In this document: piece after piece, positions 21,383-33,671 of the stretch
Layout: each line of letters starts with the position of its first letter
Position numbering within the stretch: position 1 is the stretch's first letter
Assembly (NCBI GenBank): GCA_036250195.1
Contig: JAVHZZ010000003.1
Span: forward strand, 346,731,875-346,795,874
DNA from: Mixophyes australis
Lineage: Eukaryota; Chordata; Amphibia; Anura; Limnodynastidae
Reading direction: 5' to 3'
DNA length: 64,000 nucleotides
The notes under the pieces: model-generated
Database searches by the model: none
What the model was told of the DNA's origin: nothing
The model's input: the letters and a program-made list of their open reading frames with translations, nothing else
Program-made: the position numbers and the translations under genes

Positions 21383-21490
21383 AAGATTAGCAGAGGTTTC
21401 TAATAGCAGTAGTAGTTACATCTCTCATACTGGTGGAAAATACAGGATAAAGTATTGTGCTGTAGTAAGCTAATGTTTCTGTGTCAAAAC
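21383..21490 (-). pseudogene. Endogenous retrovirus pol remnant, connection region
   Basis: A short minus-strand stretch (LAYYST near 21465) fits the connection region of a retroviral pol and joins, across the hAT insertion, the sequence starting at 12433. It is bounded on the right by the non-autonomous element at 21491. It is too short to judge alone. The assignment rests on collinearity with the two flanking pol pieces. Confidence 0.55.
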
Positions 21491-21985
21491 TAGAGATGCT
21501 CAGGCTCGGTTCCTCGAGAATCGAACACACCCGAACTTATTGTGACATCGTCGGATCTCAGGAGTTTTGAATTCCTTCTTAAGATCCAACATAACGAGGG
21601 GCGGGAGAGAGGGCGGACCCACATTTTTTGTTCTGCCACTGCTGTGTGCCAATGTGTTCTAGATGTGCTAGGAACTACCGTGTGTTTGTGTCATTGCTCT
21701 GTCGCTTACCATCCAGCCAGGTCGCTGCAGTATTTGTCCGAAAGTGTATGAAAATAATATTGTGACCTGTGAGGTGATCTAAATTGACTGCAAATGACTT
21801 GAAATTAGTGTTATTGAGGTTAATAATAATGTAGGAACAAAAAAAGAGCAAAATTACGTGATTTTTTTCTAAAAAATCCAAAAACAAAACCAAAACACAT
21901 GAGGGCGGTTTTGCCAAGACCAAAACACGAAGCTCATCCAGATCCAAAACCAAAACCATTTCACGGGGGTCAGTGAGCATCTCTA
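21491..21985. mobile_element. Non-autonomous hAT element related to the 8.9-kb one
   Basis: The ends TAGAGATGCTCAGGCTC and (inverted) TAGAGATGCTCACTGAC are terminal repeats similar to TAGGGATG of the large element. It also shares the TTATTGAGGTTAATAATA block found near 21155 in the large element, and similar A-rich right-end sequence. The flanking octamers (GTCAAAAC and GTCCTCAG) agree poorly, so the duplication has decayed or the ends are slightly off. No transposase is present. Confidence 0.8.
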
Positions 21986-22327
21986 GTCCTCAGGCAACAA
22001 TATACTTTTCATGAGAGAAGAGAGTAAAAGGCTTAGTGTAATCTGACAATCATAAGGCTGGTGCACAAGAAAGATTAAGGGTAGAAAATGCTATTTCAGT
22101 CCACTCATCCCAAAGCAATGGTTCAGACACATCTGAATGAATGAAGTTTAGTAAGGGTTTAACTATAGGGCCATAGCCCAATGCTCACTGGTGACAATAG
22201 GCTGCTATGGTCAAGAAAGAACACATGTGAGACTTTGTGGTTGGTCTGGAAATCTTGAATTGCCTAAATCCTATCCTGGGTACCCTGGATACCCAAGTGG
22301 CGTATCCTATTCCTGGGAATAAACTCT
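21986..22327 (-). pseudogene. Endogenous retrovirus pol remnant: end of reverse transcriptase
   Basis: Minus-strand frames give the thumb/connection part of a retroviral reverse transcriptase: SRPTTKS near 22240, PLLWDEWTE near 22110, and DYTKPFTLF near 22016-22045. This is the segment expected just before the RNase H part at 12.4-11.9 kb. The pieces share strand and order, so one provirus has been split by two hAT insertions. Stops and frame changes show decay. Confidence 0.78.
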
Positions 22328-22425
22328 TGGGGGTAGATGTATCAAACCTTATAAAAAAGAAAAGTGGAGGTATTGCCCGTTTATCTTGTACAGTCTAGAA
22401 AATGATGGCTAGAATATGATTTAAT
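22328..22425. mobile_element. CCAAT-type MITE, decayed partial copy
   Basis: GGGGGTAGATGTATCAAACC and 'aagtggaggtattgcc' match the left arm of the family seen intact at 32244. The right arm is lost. Confidence 0.65.
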
Positions 22426-22776
22426 TATAAGCTTTATAACCCTCTAGAGCAAGGTTTATAATCAATTACCAAGAATACATTGTGCATTTATCAGAGGGGG
22501 GAGGTACAGAAAAAAAGCAATTATTGTGACCACAAATAAGGAGAAAACTGAGTCAAAATCTGTTCTTGGAGATCCTTTAACTCCCAATTGTTTTATGTTA
22601 AGGAAATATCAGCTCCTTGAGCATCAGGTTCCTCTTAAGTACCAAAAATATGGCAAAGAGGGGGTAGATACATCTTCCTACGTTTAACCTACACAAAGGG
22701 ATAGCATATGCATTTCTTGCTACATTGTTAAGCAAAAGAAAACAAAACTCTGGGTGCCTTTAAGGATTTAGATTCA
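22426..22776. other. Unassigned, possibly more provirus
   Basis: This is where the reverse transcriptase palm of the split provirus would be expected on the minus strand, but no palm motif could be recognised. No other feature is seen. Confidence 0.3.
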
Positions 22777-22925
22777 GGTATATAATGCTAATATAATCCA
22801 CAGCGCTGTATAATCAGAGTATTTTATTCAGACTCATTAGTCCCTGTCCCACTGAAGCTTATAGCCTAATTAACCTATCACAAACATACATACAAACATA
22901 CACTAGGACCAATTAAGTCAGAAGC
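22777..22925 (-). repeat. Dispersed repeat family A, decayed partial copy
   Basis: CAGCGCTGTATAATCAGAG, 'cattagtccctgtccc' and 'acactaggaccaatt' match the better copy at 26514-26835 in the same order. Confidence 0.6.
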
Positions 22926-24401
22926 AGTGGTCGAAATGGGTTGGTATACGGTGGTATGACATATCGCAACTTCTCCAATGCCTTTGATAAAAAAAATATC
23001 AAATTCCCTGTACTTACATTTTTCCCTTCCACTTCTAAATGTCCATTTTGACCACTGGTCAAATGCCAATCAATCTACCAATATGTCAAAAGACTGTGTG
23101 AAGGGGAACTGGAGTACCTGGAGTCAATACATACAAATGTATGCAAGGCCCCAGTTGCTAATCACTGGGCCATACTGTGAAAACATCTGTACCTTTAAAA
23201 ACAAATTTATATTAGTAAACCTTCTTAAACCGTTACTATAGCAGGGGCTTCTAAACAATAAGGCTGTAAACAAATTATTTGATCAGAGTCAAATCATTAT
23301 GTGAAAGTAGCGTATTATTGTCAGCAGTCCCTTCAAGTTATCTCAACGGAGATGAACAAGTGAAGCGTCTTATGAGAAGATGTTGTTTTGGTTTGAAGGT
23401 GAGGGGATTAAGAAAGCAATATTTGCAGGGATGGAGACACACAATTAGGAGTAACATAACTTAATGTATGACAGTATTAGTGGTAAATGTGTACGTGAGC
23501 TGCCGAGGACAGAGAACCATTCATTTCACTTGGCACAAGTGCAAGACAGGTGTTCAGAAATAGAGCAAAATCTATTATCGCCCAAGAGAAGAAGCTAGTT
23601 AATGGCTCTGTAAAGTGAATTTGGCACCCACTGAAAAACAAGTATGTCAAAATATGGAATAACATGAACATGTTGGTAGCAAACATCAGTCATCAAAGAA
23701 CACAGTAAAAAAAAAAAAAGAGACGCTTGTCCTCAAAATGGGTAGGAAAACACCCCTTGGGCACCTCTCCATGATTCACAGTTGGCATACAAAACAATTG
23801 GGTGAGCCAGTTGGTTCTGTGGCAGGATAAGCTCCCCTGGATTGTGGAAGACGGACCTGCGGGCTTTTCTCATTATTAGCAGGAGATAATATCTCACTTC
23901 CCTCTTATTCTCAAACATTCTTCTTGGCCTTTTATGCATACCTCGTTTATTAGTATGCTTGTGGTATCAAAGCTTATTTGAGGTTAAGAATGTCATTTTA
24001 ATACATTTACTGAGATTGGTAAGAAAATAAACCTAGCATTCACAACTGAGTGATGGTAACAAAACTTGCAAATGCATTTGTCTAAATTATGTGGGCTCTC
24101 CCACAAAACAATGTAAACATAAACAGTACATGGTAAAATAGTATATCCTCTACACTACCTTAATATGTTACGGTACTTCTGAACATCGTGGCTTTTCTTA
24201 ACATAGTGCAACACTTTAGGATCTGCCTGTAGTTAGTGCAAGCATTTCATACAACCAGGACAGGATGAGGGGTAAACTGAAGAGGCAGATGATTGGGTTG
24301 TAAAAGGCAAAGGCGTGCAGGTATAACTAAGCATATAATAATATTTCTTTCTGCTTTGGCGCATCAACAAGAGAATTGGAATTGTGCAACTGACCATAGC
24401 T
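22926..24401. other. Intergenic, nothing firmly recognised
   Basis: A CAGTGGTCGAAATGG sequence near 22925 resembles a hAT-type terminus, but no partner was found. Otherwise no supported gene or repeat. Confidence 0.4.
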
Positions 24402-24409
24402 ATCTAAGG

Positions 24410-24557
24410 CAGTAATGGCTAACCTGTGACACTCCAGGTCTTGTGAAACTACAATTCCCAGCATGCTCTACCAGCTATCAGCCAGTTATCTACTGGCAAT
24501 GCATGCTGGGAATTATAGTTTCACAACACCTGGAGTGTCACAGGTTAGCCATCACTG
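24410..24557. mobile_element. hAT-type MITE with long inverted repeats, 148 bp
   Basis: The two halves pair over about 57 bp (CAGTAATGGCTAACCTGTGA at the left; its near-complement TCACAGGTTAGCCATCACTG at the right). A perfect 8-bp duplication ATCTAAGG flanks it (24402-24409 and 24558-24565). Confidence 0.92.
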
Positions 24558-24608
24558 ATCTAAGGTATTAGCTGCATTTCCATAGATAGTTAGTTCCAGT
24601 TACATCGT

Positions 24609-24942
24609 AGTGGCACGTTAGTTAGCACTGCTGCTTCACAGCACTGGGCTCATGGGTTTGGCTCCAATTAGGGCCCTATCTGTGTGGAGTTTGTATGTTC
24701 TCCCCGTGCTTGCCTGGGTTTCCCCCCGGGTGCTCCAGATTCCTCCGACACTCCAAAGACATTCCAATAGGTTAATTGGATTCTGAGAAAAGAACCCACA
24801 GTATGTATGTATTAATGTGGTACGAACTATAGGTTGTAAGCTCCTCCGGGACAGTGACCGATGTGAATGATTAAATGTTATCTGTGTAGTGCTTCATTAT
24901 ATGTAGGCACTATATAATTAAAGGATAATATATAAATAAAGG
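24609..24942 (+). repeat. Dispersed repeat family A, plus-strand copy
   Basis: It contains GTTAGCACTGCTGCTTCACA, 'tgtgtggagtttgtatgttctccccgtg' and 'ggttaattgg', and ends with an 'actatataattaaagg' tail. Complementary copies are at 26514, 31515 and 47657, with a partial at 22777. It is a common family in fish and amphibian genomes, SINE-like or the 3' end of an L2-type LINE. I do not assign a name. Confidence 0.8.
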
Positions 24943-26513
24943 TTAATTAAGATACAATTAAAGCACCACAACATTGCTCTACAGCAAGCAAATGATGTAA
25001 TACCCTTTGGCATCTTTACTTGGTACCAAAACACCTTGCACTGCCACTGAGGTACACTGAATTGGCTTGGAAAAAACATTGGCACTACCCTATGGACCTT
25101 TCACTTTCACCATTGAGACAGTTATATCCTACAAACTCCCTACAAACTCATACACATTACTTTTAAAGGAACACATTATTTCCCCACTCAATTACATCGA
25201 ACCAAAAAGTCATCATTTTTTAAGGGTATGGCCCTGAAGTGGTAAGAGACAGGATTATAATTTCCACCATACACATTTCCACTTGGACATGCAACCCTCC
25301 GAAATTAGGCACAGATTGCTGGACTGTAGTTTACAAAACGAAATATGGGCATCCATGCATAAGAAAGGCCCTGCGTGTCCATATTTTCACACTTATTTGA
25401 TGTTTTTAGTACAGTGGTCAAAGGGTGCCTAGAAATGTGATTTTCCACCAAAGTGCAACAGGAAGGTACACAATGTGTCTTGTTAAAAAGTAGTATAAGC
25501 TGAACCCTGGTTTCTACCTTTTCAGAACGGGAAGATAAATCTCAGCTGTAAAATGCAGAAAGTCTCTCTAAATATTCCTTCTCAACCTCCAACAGGTCAT
25601 TTAAATAAACTCATCCACAAAACGAAATCTCTGTCTTTCATGAGAACAATCAACACTTAGAAAGACGGAAAGACACACCACGATTCACTCAATTTCTAAC
25701 ATTGGCAAGTGCATAATTTTACACCACCACAGACATTGCCATTTTGGCCTGGAAAGAGAAAGTCTGACAACAGGAATTAAAAAGATATGAAAGCCTTTAT
25801 TATTGGCTTTAATAAGTCTTTAATATAAGCAATGCATGAACAAAATGCAAGACAGTTTGATGTTCCGGTAGTGACTCATCAGTCTCAAACACATGCGTAG
25901 TTGAGTGAGATGTCACCAGTAGCCATGAAAAGGAGCAGGGCCAGAAAGAGGTCAAGTAAGGGTTATTTGTCATTTGTTGTGAGGTTTAGTTTGACATAAA
26001 ACAAATACAAGAAATTAGGCAATAAGTCAAAGGAAGTTACTACGTCACAACTGAAACCCATCCCATGGTAGGAGTGGACCTGAAGGAGAGCTGCCTACTG
26101 AAATCATCTATCTGACATAGCCAGATTTAGAGTTGCACTTGCCCTCATCACTATTGCAAGATGTCATCAACATAACTGTGACCACCTAAGGAACACTGGC
26201 CTATTGTCTCAAACAAAGGCCTTGTGAGGAAGCATTAGGACAATTTAGCATACATTGCTAAATTTCATATTCCTCTTCCTATGTCCTATATACATGCACC
26301 TGCTTTGTGGGAAAGGCTTGCAAATATCGAGCGTAGACTTGGAAATTGACAGATCTACTGAGCTCTGCTTGGTTGCTGGAGTCACTGAGCCCAATTGTCA
26401 GCATCCTGAGCCATGTGTTAAAGCTACAGAGACTACTCTATTAACCCCAGTCAGAGGAAGGTAAAGTAACCTCCACCTCCTTCATTGCCCTGTACAACTT
26501 GGACCAATTGTTC
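24943..26513. other. Intergenic, nothing recognised
   Basis: Unique-looking AT-rich sequence. No conserved coding frames, terminal repeats or RNA genes were identified. Confidence 0.4.
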
Positions 26514-26835
26514 TTCATCATCATCACCATTTATTTATATAGCGCCACTAATTTCGCAGCGCTGTACAGAGAACTCACTCACATCAGTCCCTGCCCCATT
26601 GGGGCTTACAGTCTAAATTCCCTAACTTACACACACACAAACTAGGGTCAATTTGATAGCAGCCAATTAACCTACCAGGATGTTTTTGGAGTGTGGGAGG
26701 AAACCGGAGCACCCGGAGGAAACCCACGGAAACACGGGGAGAACATACAAACTCCTCACAGATAAGGCCATGGTCAGGAATTGAACCCATGACCCCAGTG
26801 CTGTATGGCAGAAGTGCTAACCACTTAGTCACAGT
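26514..26835 (-). repeat. Dispersed repeat family A, near-complete copy
   Basis: It starts with an 'atcatcatcaccatttattt' tail, then ATAGCGCCACTAATTTCGCA, CAGTCCCTGCCCCATTGGGG, GGAGGAAACCGGAGCACCCG, and ends with 'gtgctaaccacttagtcac'. The short open frame across it is a by-product of the repeat. Confidence 0.85.
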
Positions 26836-26839
26836 GTTC

Positions 26840-29800
26840 TTATGATCTATCCTAGCTAATCCTCATTCATCTGCATCTCGCACATCACTCCACCATGCAC
26901 CTACTCAACTTACCTTCTCCTACTCACTTTCACCATACTTCTCACCAGCATCATATTTCTCCTTCCCATATTATTATTATTTCCCCTTCTCAACTTCCCT
27001 TCTCGCATCCATCCCACTCACCGGCTTACATAAGCAGAAACAAACCTCACACCCACAAAGTCACCCTTGCATGTCCTCTTTCTCGCCTTGCTGCTTCTAA
27101 TGGTTGCTGGTGACATCTCACTCATCCCTAGGCCTGTGCAATCCCCATTATCTGCTCACACTCCTCCTTCCAACCCAAAACTTTCCATCCTCCCCATACT
27201 TCTAATCCTTACAACATTATACACATATCTCCACTTCATTCTCTCCCTTTTTATTGTATACGTTGGAATGTGAGATATGTTTGTAACATCTATCTATGAT
27301 CTATTCATTTCTAAATCCCTCAATCTCCCTGCCATTACAGGAACCTCCCTTACCTCCTCTGACACTACATCCCCTGAAACTCTCTCCTACAGGGGACTCT
27401 TCCTCAACCATACTTTCAGACCCAGAAACAGACAGGGTGGTGGATTTAGCATATTACTTTCCCATTACGCCACATTCCTAGTCATACCCCCTAAACTCTC
27501 CCTCTCTTTCTCTTCCTTTGAAGTCCACACTTCTTATCCCTCCTCTCCACCTTCGTGTTGCTGTCATCCATTACCCTCAGGCCAGTTCCCCTATTCCACT
27601 GCCTGGCTCACTTAGCTTTGGCCTGTCTACTCGCAAACTTGGCGATTTCGACATCCCATTAACAACCCCATTGTCTCTGCTGCCATAACACTTCTTTCAC
27701 TTACTTACTCCTTTGGTCTCTTCCTGTGGACTTCATCTCCACCCACTGTAATGGACTTTGTCTTCTCCCACTTCTGCACCATCTCTAGTTTCTCCAACTT
27801 GGCCTTCACATTTTCCTTTCCTTCAGCCTCATTTTACTTCATGCCACCCCTGCAACCAAATCCACATGCACACAGCAACCCCTAAATACTCTCAATCCCA
27901 TCAACTTCTCATTTTCACTAAAACAACTACTCTCTCCTATAGTCATAGACAGTGTCTATGACAATGTCTTACAATGATCAGGCTGCCTATTTCTACAAAA
28001 ATAAACACTCATCCCTAGACAATACAGCTCCCGTAACCACATATAGCTCAACCATGGCACGCTAGACAGACCTGCTACCTGCAAAAATGCTCTCTCACTG
28101 CTGAACCTGTTAGGACTGTGATATATTCCCTCCGCAGTACCTCTGTCTTACCAGAGGTGCTGCTCTTGTGGACTTTTGAACTATTTGCACCTCGCCTGCA
28201 GGAGTTAACCTCCTTCCCTAATTTTAACTTGCACCTGCCCCACCACTTTATATACCTGCCCCAAACATTGCACATTGCTGGTCTTTAATTGTTTGTGTCT
28301 TGATCCTGTGTTTTAGACTGTCTGTTCCAGTATTAGTTCTTATTAAGCCCTGTACTACTGGCTACCACCATTCCTGCTTCTCCCAGCATCAGTTCTCTGC
28401 CATTACCTGTGTCTTGTATCATCCACATTCTGAGTGTCCTTTGTTCCTGCAAATTCCAGTTAACCAATATTAGTTGTGAGACTGTTTCTTTTTACCCAGC
28501 CACACCCGCATTGTGTTTCTTTATTACCTGGATTGAGTTTTGTTTATTTCTTGCTATTTTTGGATTCTGTTTTGTTTATTATTATTCCTTCTGCAATTTC
28601 AAAGTTCCACAATTGTTTTGCTACTTATGTTTGTCCTGCAATAAATTATTATACTCTTCACCAACCACTGACTCATTTTGCTATCACTGCACAGCGGAGG
28701 TAATCATAACAACACCACTGGTGGAAGTCTAGCTCCGATGCCGACTTTTTCCACAATAAATTCTTCTAACCCCTGTCATAATTTTGCCACCTTCAACTCG
28801 CTTCACTGACCACCTTCTTCTGTACTCCTCAATGCACCCTCAGTTCATTGTCTCCAGTAACCAAAGACAAAATCTCTGCACTCATCTCATCATCTCATCC
28901 TACAATCTGTCCACTAAAACCTATTTCCTTCCCATATCTACCTCTCCCCCACTGCATGCCCCCTCTAACTCACCCCTTCAACCTGTCTCTTGTCACTAGC
29001 ATATTACCATTCTCCTTTAAATATGCCCTCATCTCACCAAACGTAAAAAAATAAATATATATCTCTCTCTCCAACAACTACTGCCCTATTTCTCTCCTCC
29101 CCTCCTCCAAACTACTAGAACGACTTGTGTACAACTGTCTCACTTTCTCTCCTCTCACTCCATTCTCGACTCTGCAATCGGGCTCCTGCTCGCAACATTC
29201 CACTGAGACTGCACTCACCAAAGTGATCAATGATCTTCTTACAGTCTAAGTAAGGGTCACTTCTCCATACTCATCTCTCTGACACTTTCAACACTGTTCT
29301 TCTCCTGCACACCCTTTGTTCCATTAACCTTCATGACACAGATCTTTCTTTTTTCTATTCTTACCAATAAAGCTGCTCCTTTAGTGTCTTTACCTCAGAC
29401 ACTTCATCCCCACCATTCTATCTGTTGGCCTTCCTCTAGGCTCTGTTCTTGGCCATCTGATTTTCTCACTATACACCTCTTTTCTTGGCAAACTAATTAG
29501 CTCATTTGGTCTCCAGTAGCACCTCTACACTGATGACCTGTCCCTTTCTGTACTATCTTGTGTAACCAACAGCATCTTTGCTATCTCCACATGGTAGTCC
29601 CAACACTACCTAAATCTCAACATGTCTGCTACCTTGGTGTAACACTTGACTCTGCCTTAGAAATATTGCCAGAATACGTCCTTTCCTTTCCTCTCCCGTC
29701 ACTCGACATCTGGCACACCAACTAGCTTCCAGTGTCCTGCGGAAGACAATTTAAATTACTCACCCTTACCTACCACTCCTTCTCAAATCTCATAATACTT

Positions 29801-29962
29801 TCCCTCCCACCCTTTGATCAACCTCTGACCTGAACCTTGCCTCTTTTCTGGTAAATACCTCTCAGTCCCATCTACAAGACTTCACATGTCTGCCACAGCC
29901 TTCAAATCTTTATAGGTCTCTGAAAACCCATCTCTTTATTAGAGCTTGCCCTACTCCCGCCT
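26840..29962 (+). pseudogene. L2/CR1-type LINE ORF2, decayed and interrupted
   Basis: Plus-strand frames give an AP endonuclease part around 27290-27600 (LTSSDTTSPETLSY, then GGGFSILLSHYA) and a reverse transcriptase part around 29070-29560. The latter includes NYCPISLLPSS, a decayed [11 protein letters not shown], and HLYTDDL in place of the canonical YADDL. The C-terminal tail ending LKTHLF is at about 29925-29945. Frameshifts and stops are spread throughout. A roughly 604-bp LTR at 28108-28711 interrupts the segment between endonuclease and reverse transcriptase. This is a nearly full-length but long-dead element of the same broad group as the fragment at 2617. Confidence 0.85.
28108..28711 (+). 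mobile_element. Probable solo LTR of a Ty3/Gypsy-type element
   Basis: It begins TGTTAGGACTG and ends AATCATAACA, giving TGTTA...TAACA termini like Gypsy LTRs, and contains an AATAAA near 28642. The LINE frame resumes directly after it. The flanking pentamers GAACC and ACACC match at only three positions, so the target duplication has decayed. Confidence 0.65.
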
Positions 29963-30189
29963 AAACTATATACAGGAAAGCACCCTCACAACTCAGGGGG
30001 AGTTTCCATTTGTCTGGAAAGCCCCCGATTATCCCATACATCAGCAAGTCCTGGTATGCTTCAGGGTGATTATTCCATCCCTTGCGACAGCCACCTTACT
30101 GTATCCTGCCACGGATCGTTCTGATCTATGCCTCACCTCCTATCTCCTTCCATCCCCTGCTAACAACGTGGCACACCTGTGAGGAGGTG

Positions 30190-30620
30190 TATCTCTTACT
30201 GGAGAGCTGGTGCAATGAGACGCAATTATGATGATAATGATTGGCAGCACTAGCTACTTGCTTCTGATTGGTTGATTGCATCTTGTCCACCTCCGACTGG
30301 TAGCACTTAATAATTAGTGTGGCTCCTATATTACATGAAGTAGTAGCCATCTATCCACATTACTAAAATGACATTTAGATTTGGATTGTGGCAGGAAGTA
30401 AGATTTCTATTTGATTTCTAAAGGGGAGAACAACAGTTGTTTGGATTTAATTTAGTTGGTATTTATATTTTGCATTTGTGTTTCTATTTAATTATATTTT
30501 ATATGTGACAATTCATTAGTTCATTATAATGTGTACAAATAGGGTAATAACTTTAGCACTTACTACTTAAGCCTTACGCTGTCTGTAGGCCATTATGATG
30601 GATAACTATATACACTTGAT
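30190..30620. repeat. Dispersed repeat, uninterrupted copy
   Basis: Matches the two halves at 6907-7072 and 7668-7840 across one continuous stretch. Near 30360 it shows the unfilled site (CCACATTACTAAAATGACAT) corresponding to the 579-bp hAT insertion. Confidence 0.75.
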
Positions 30621-30749
30621 CCTCCTAGCGTAAATCTGTCACATAGGCTAGTGATAGACAGCTGGACTCATTTTGAAATGCAGCCAACTGAGCATATACA
30701 TGTAAATGCACTTTTCCATACGTGTGTCTTTTCCTGCCTATGTTCACAG

Positions 30750-30915
30750 CAGAGCCGTAACTTAGAATTCTAGCGTCTGGGGCGAGAAAGACAAATGCCG
30801 CCCCCCTAGCCCTCAATTTTAACCAAATGAACCTAAAATATTCCTAAATTGCGCCCCCCTTCAGCGTTGAGCCCTGGGCGGTGGCCCCTGTTGCACAACC
30901 CTAGTTACGGCCCTG
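30750..30915. mobile_element. Short inverted-repeat MITE, 166 bp
   Basis: CAGAGCCGTAACTTAG at the left pairs with CTAGTTACGGCCCTG at the right. The interior has two C-rich stretches (GCCGCCCCCC and GCGCCCCCCTT). No clear target duplication. Confidence 0.7.
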
Positions 30916-31514
30916 GACTTCACAGTGCAAATCCGTTCAACTCTACCTGAGCCCCTTTGTCTGTAACAATCAATGAACCATTCACTTAGATTACAGCTGC
31001 CGTATCACAGAAAAAAAGGAATCACCTTCTCTTATCATCAGCACAATCAAAAGTTGTTGAACCAGCAAATATCGACCGACAGAAAATCTTCGAGAAATGA
31101 CTTGTTTTGAACTTCAATGAGAGTGAAGTTTCAATGATCTCATATTATATTTAATGAGAAACTAATGACCAATTTTGGCACCAGTGGATTTAGTCACACA
31201 CCCAAAGCTAAGGAATACTGGCACCCCCAGTGCAGGAGCTGGTGCAAAAGCACAGTATGAAGATTGTTTTGATGCTGGAAAAACGTGTTCGATTGTGGTG
31301 AACTGCTGAACTTTGTCAGAGTGTATTGTAACAAAGAACGCTATGATTTCAGCATGCTTATAAAATACAACACCACAATGACTTCTCAGAAATTTAACAT
31401 GTATATTTGAGAAAGTTTCATACTGGTCCACTCAGAACTTCAACCCGTACCAGCAGTTCCTGATCCGGGATGGGCGAAAGACCCTGACAATACTCTCTCT
31501 CTTCAGGTGGTTAA
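30916..31514. other. Intergenic, nothing recognised
   Basis: No conserved gene or terminal-repeat element was recognised. Confidence 0.4.
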
Positions 31515-31832
31515 ATCATCATCATCATCAGCAGCAGCTATTTATTTAGCGCCACTAATTCCGAAGCGCTGTAGAGAGAACTCACTAACATCAGTCCCTG
31601 CCCCAATTGAGCTTACAGTCTAAATTCCCTAACACACACACACACACACACAGACAGAGAGAGACTAAGGTCAATTTCATAGCAGCCAATTAACCTACTA
31701 GTATGTTTGTAGAGTGTGGGAGGAAACCGGAGCACCCGGAGGAAACCCACACAAACACAAGGAGAACATACAAACTCCAGACAGATAAGGCCCAGGTGGG
31801 GAATTGAACTCATGATCCCAGTGCTGTAAGGC
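31515..31832 (-). repeat. Dispersed repeat family A copy with CA expansion
   Basis: Same order of blocks as 26514-26835, starting 'atcatcatcatcatcagcag'. It carries an expanded (CA)n stretch near 31632-31650 followed by 'gacagagagagac'. Confidence 0.85.
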
Positions 31833-32243
31833 CCTACTCCCCTACTCTGAATCCTACTCTTCAGCACTCAGGATGCTCAGAAGTCAATGTAGCGGATCAT
31901 TGGACATTATATTATCATAGCACAAACAACAAAACACAATGTTGCTGATGCAGAGTTGGTCACAAATTGGATGTAATTTACACTAAAAAAAGCAGGAGGT
32001 AAAAATAATCTATTTACTCCCATATGCTGAGCCATACGTATCTTAAGACGTGCGCTGGTTGGCACTAGAGGCATATGCTTCCAGTTTACACCAGGTACAT
32101 GTTACAGACATATACGTTCAACTTGCAACAATGTTTTTATCTTATTGTTTATCTTATTGCATCTGTATTGTTTTTATATTTGTTTTATATGCAACAAACA
32201 CATCCTCTATTAGGCATCAATAAAACCTAAAAAAAACTCTCTA
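31833..32243. other. Intergenic, nothing recognised
   Basis: AT-rich. No supported feature apart from short T-rich simple sequence near 32150. Confidence 0.4.
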
Positions 32244-32420
32244 TGGGATAGATTTATCAAACTTCTAAAAAGGAAAAGTGGAGATGTTGTCTATAGCAAC
32301 CAATCAGATTCTAGCTATCATTTTTCTAGTACATTCTGGAAAATGATAGCTAGAATCTGATTGGTTGCTATGGACAACACTTCCATTTTTTCTTTTTAGA
32401 AGGTTTGATAAATCCAGCCC
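32244..32420. mobile_element. CCAAT-type palindromic MITE, complete copy
   Basis: The arms pair almost throughout: 'atagatttatcaaacttct' with 'agaaggtttgataaatcca', and AGCAACCAATCAGATTCTAG with CTAGAATCTGATTGGTTGCT. This is the best reference copy of the family in the window. Confidence 0.9.
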
Positions 32421-32753
32421 CAATAAAGCATAAACAACTCCCTGTCTCGTGTCTGAAATTTGTTTTTGCTTAAATGCGCACACAGAAGCATAATATATGC
32501 CCGAGCAATGAAGAAAGCACCAACCAGTGTCGGCGGTGCAATTGCAAACAGCCAATTACAAGTACTTTGCTAATGCCAGAGACCTTCATAATCCGCCATT
32601 TGTACCTGCTCCTGACTACCTGCAAATAATACAGCTTTTTCAGAGGTATATGCATCTTTTTCCTGGTCTGCATCCATTTCTAATTGCACAAACACCCCTT
32701 TATATTACTTGCACTACTTTAGTACACCCCCGTCCCGGCTCTCAATGCGTAGG

Positions 32754-33351
32754 TGTCAGGCACCGTCCCCGCTTCGCGACCATGGAGCGGGGACGGCTGC
32801 CTGTCACTTTCAGCTGAGGGAGCTCTGTTGCTAGGCAACAGAGAAGCAGTCTCCCTTGGCTATCTGAGCGCCGCCAGAGCAGATGCAGTAGAGCGTCCTG
32901 TTGCCGAACAACGGTCTGTGACATCACTGACTGCCAACCTATCAATCTCTGTGCTCCATTATTTAAACCTGACTCTGACACCATTAGGGTGCCAGAGTAT
33001 CAGGTCTTTTCCTGCCTCTAGCGTTTCTAGTGTGATATCTCTATTATTCTCCTGTTTGACCCGGCTTGTTCTCTGACTATTCTTCTGGATCCCGTTTTGG
33101 TTGGTTTGATCTCCTGGTTTGACTTCAGCTACTCTGACCATTCCTTTGGATCTTTCTCTGTACTGCATTGTTCTATTGCTTGACCCGGATTGACCTGACC
33201 ACCTACATCACTACTACACTGGTAACTGTCCTGGAGAACTGCGACCTGTTCTGGAGTCCAAACCTCCTTGCGGGGGTCCCTGGTGAATACCAGGGGTGCG
33301 TTAGTTGTGCCAATACTAGTTAGTATCTCCATCCAGCTCACAGTCCTGACA
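32754..33351 (+). mobile_element. Solo LTR, 598 bp, with perfect 5-bp target duplication
   Basis: It starts TGTCAGGCACC and ends CAGTCCTGACA. GTAGG lies directly on both sides (32749-32753 and 33352-33356), the 5-bp duplication typical of Gypsy and retroviral integration. 'attatttaaacc' near 32950 may be its TATA region. Nothing internal remains, so recombination between two LTRs has removed the body. Confidence 0.92.
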
Positions 33352-33671
33352 GTAGGCTGACATAAGTGGCAGAATCACGCAAATTTGTATGGTCACATGC
33401 ACATAAGTACACAAAAATTTGCTTTGTGTTACAGTGCGAGGTCTCCATCACAATGTGATACCAGTACCAGCCTGGTCAGCACAGGGCAAAATTCCCTAGT
33501 GTAAGCGGACAAACCAGTTCCATACTGCATAGCACTGGGGCTCCTACAAGTCCTAGCAAAACCTGAAAGCCATTGACTTCTTGGGCATGCTGGTGCTTGT
33601 AGAACAATGAGTGCCAGCATGCCCATGGCTGGCAGAGCATGCTGAAGTTTGTGGTACCAGCATGCCTAATC

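Noticed and set aside
24609..24942. tRNA gene or tRNA-derived head in the family A repeat
   Set aside because: No cloverleaf or A/B box pair could be supported. The similarity is only to a dispersed repeat.
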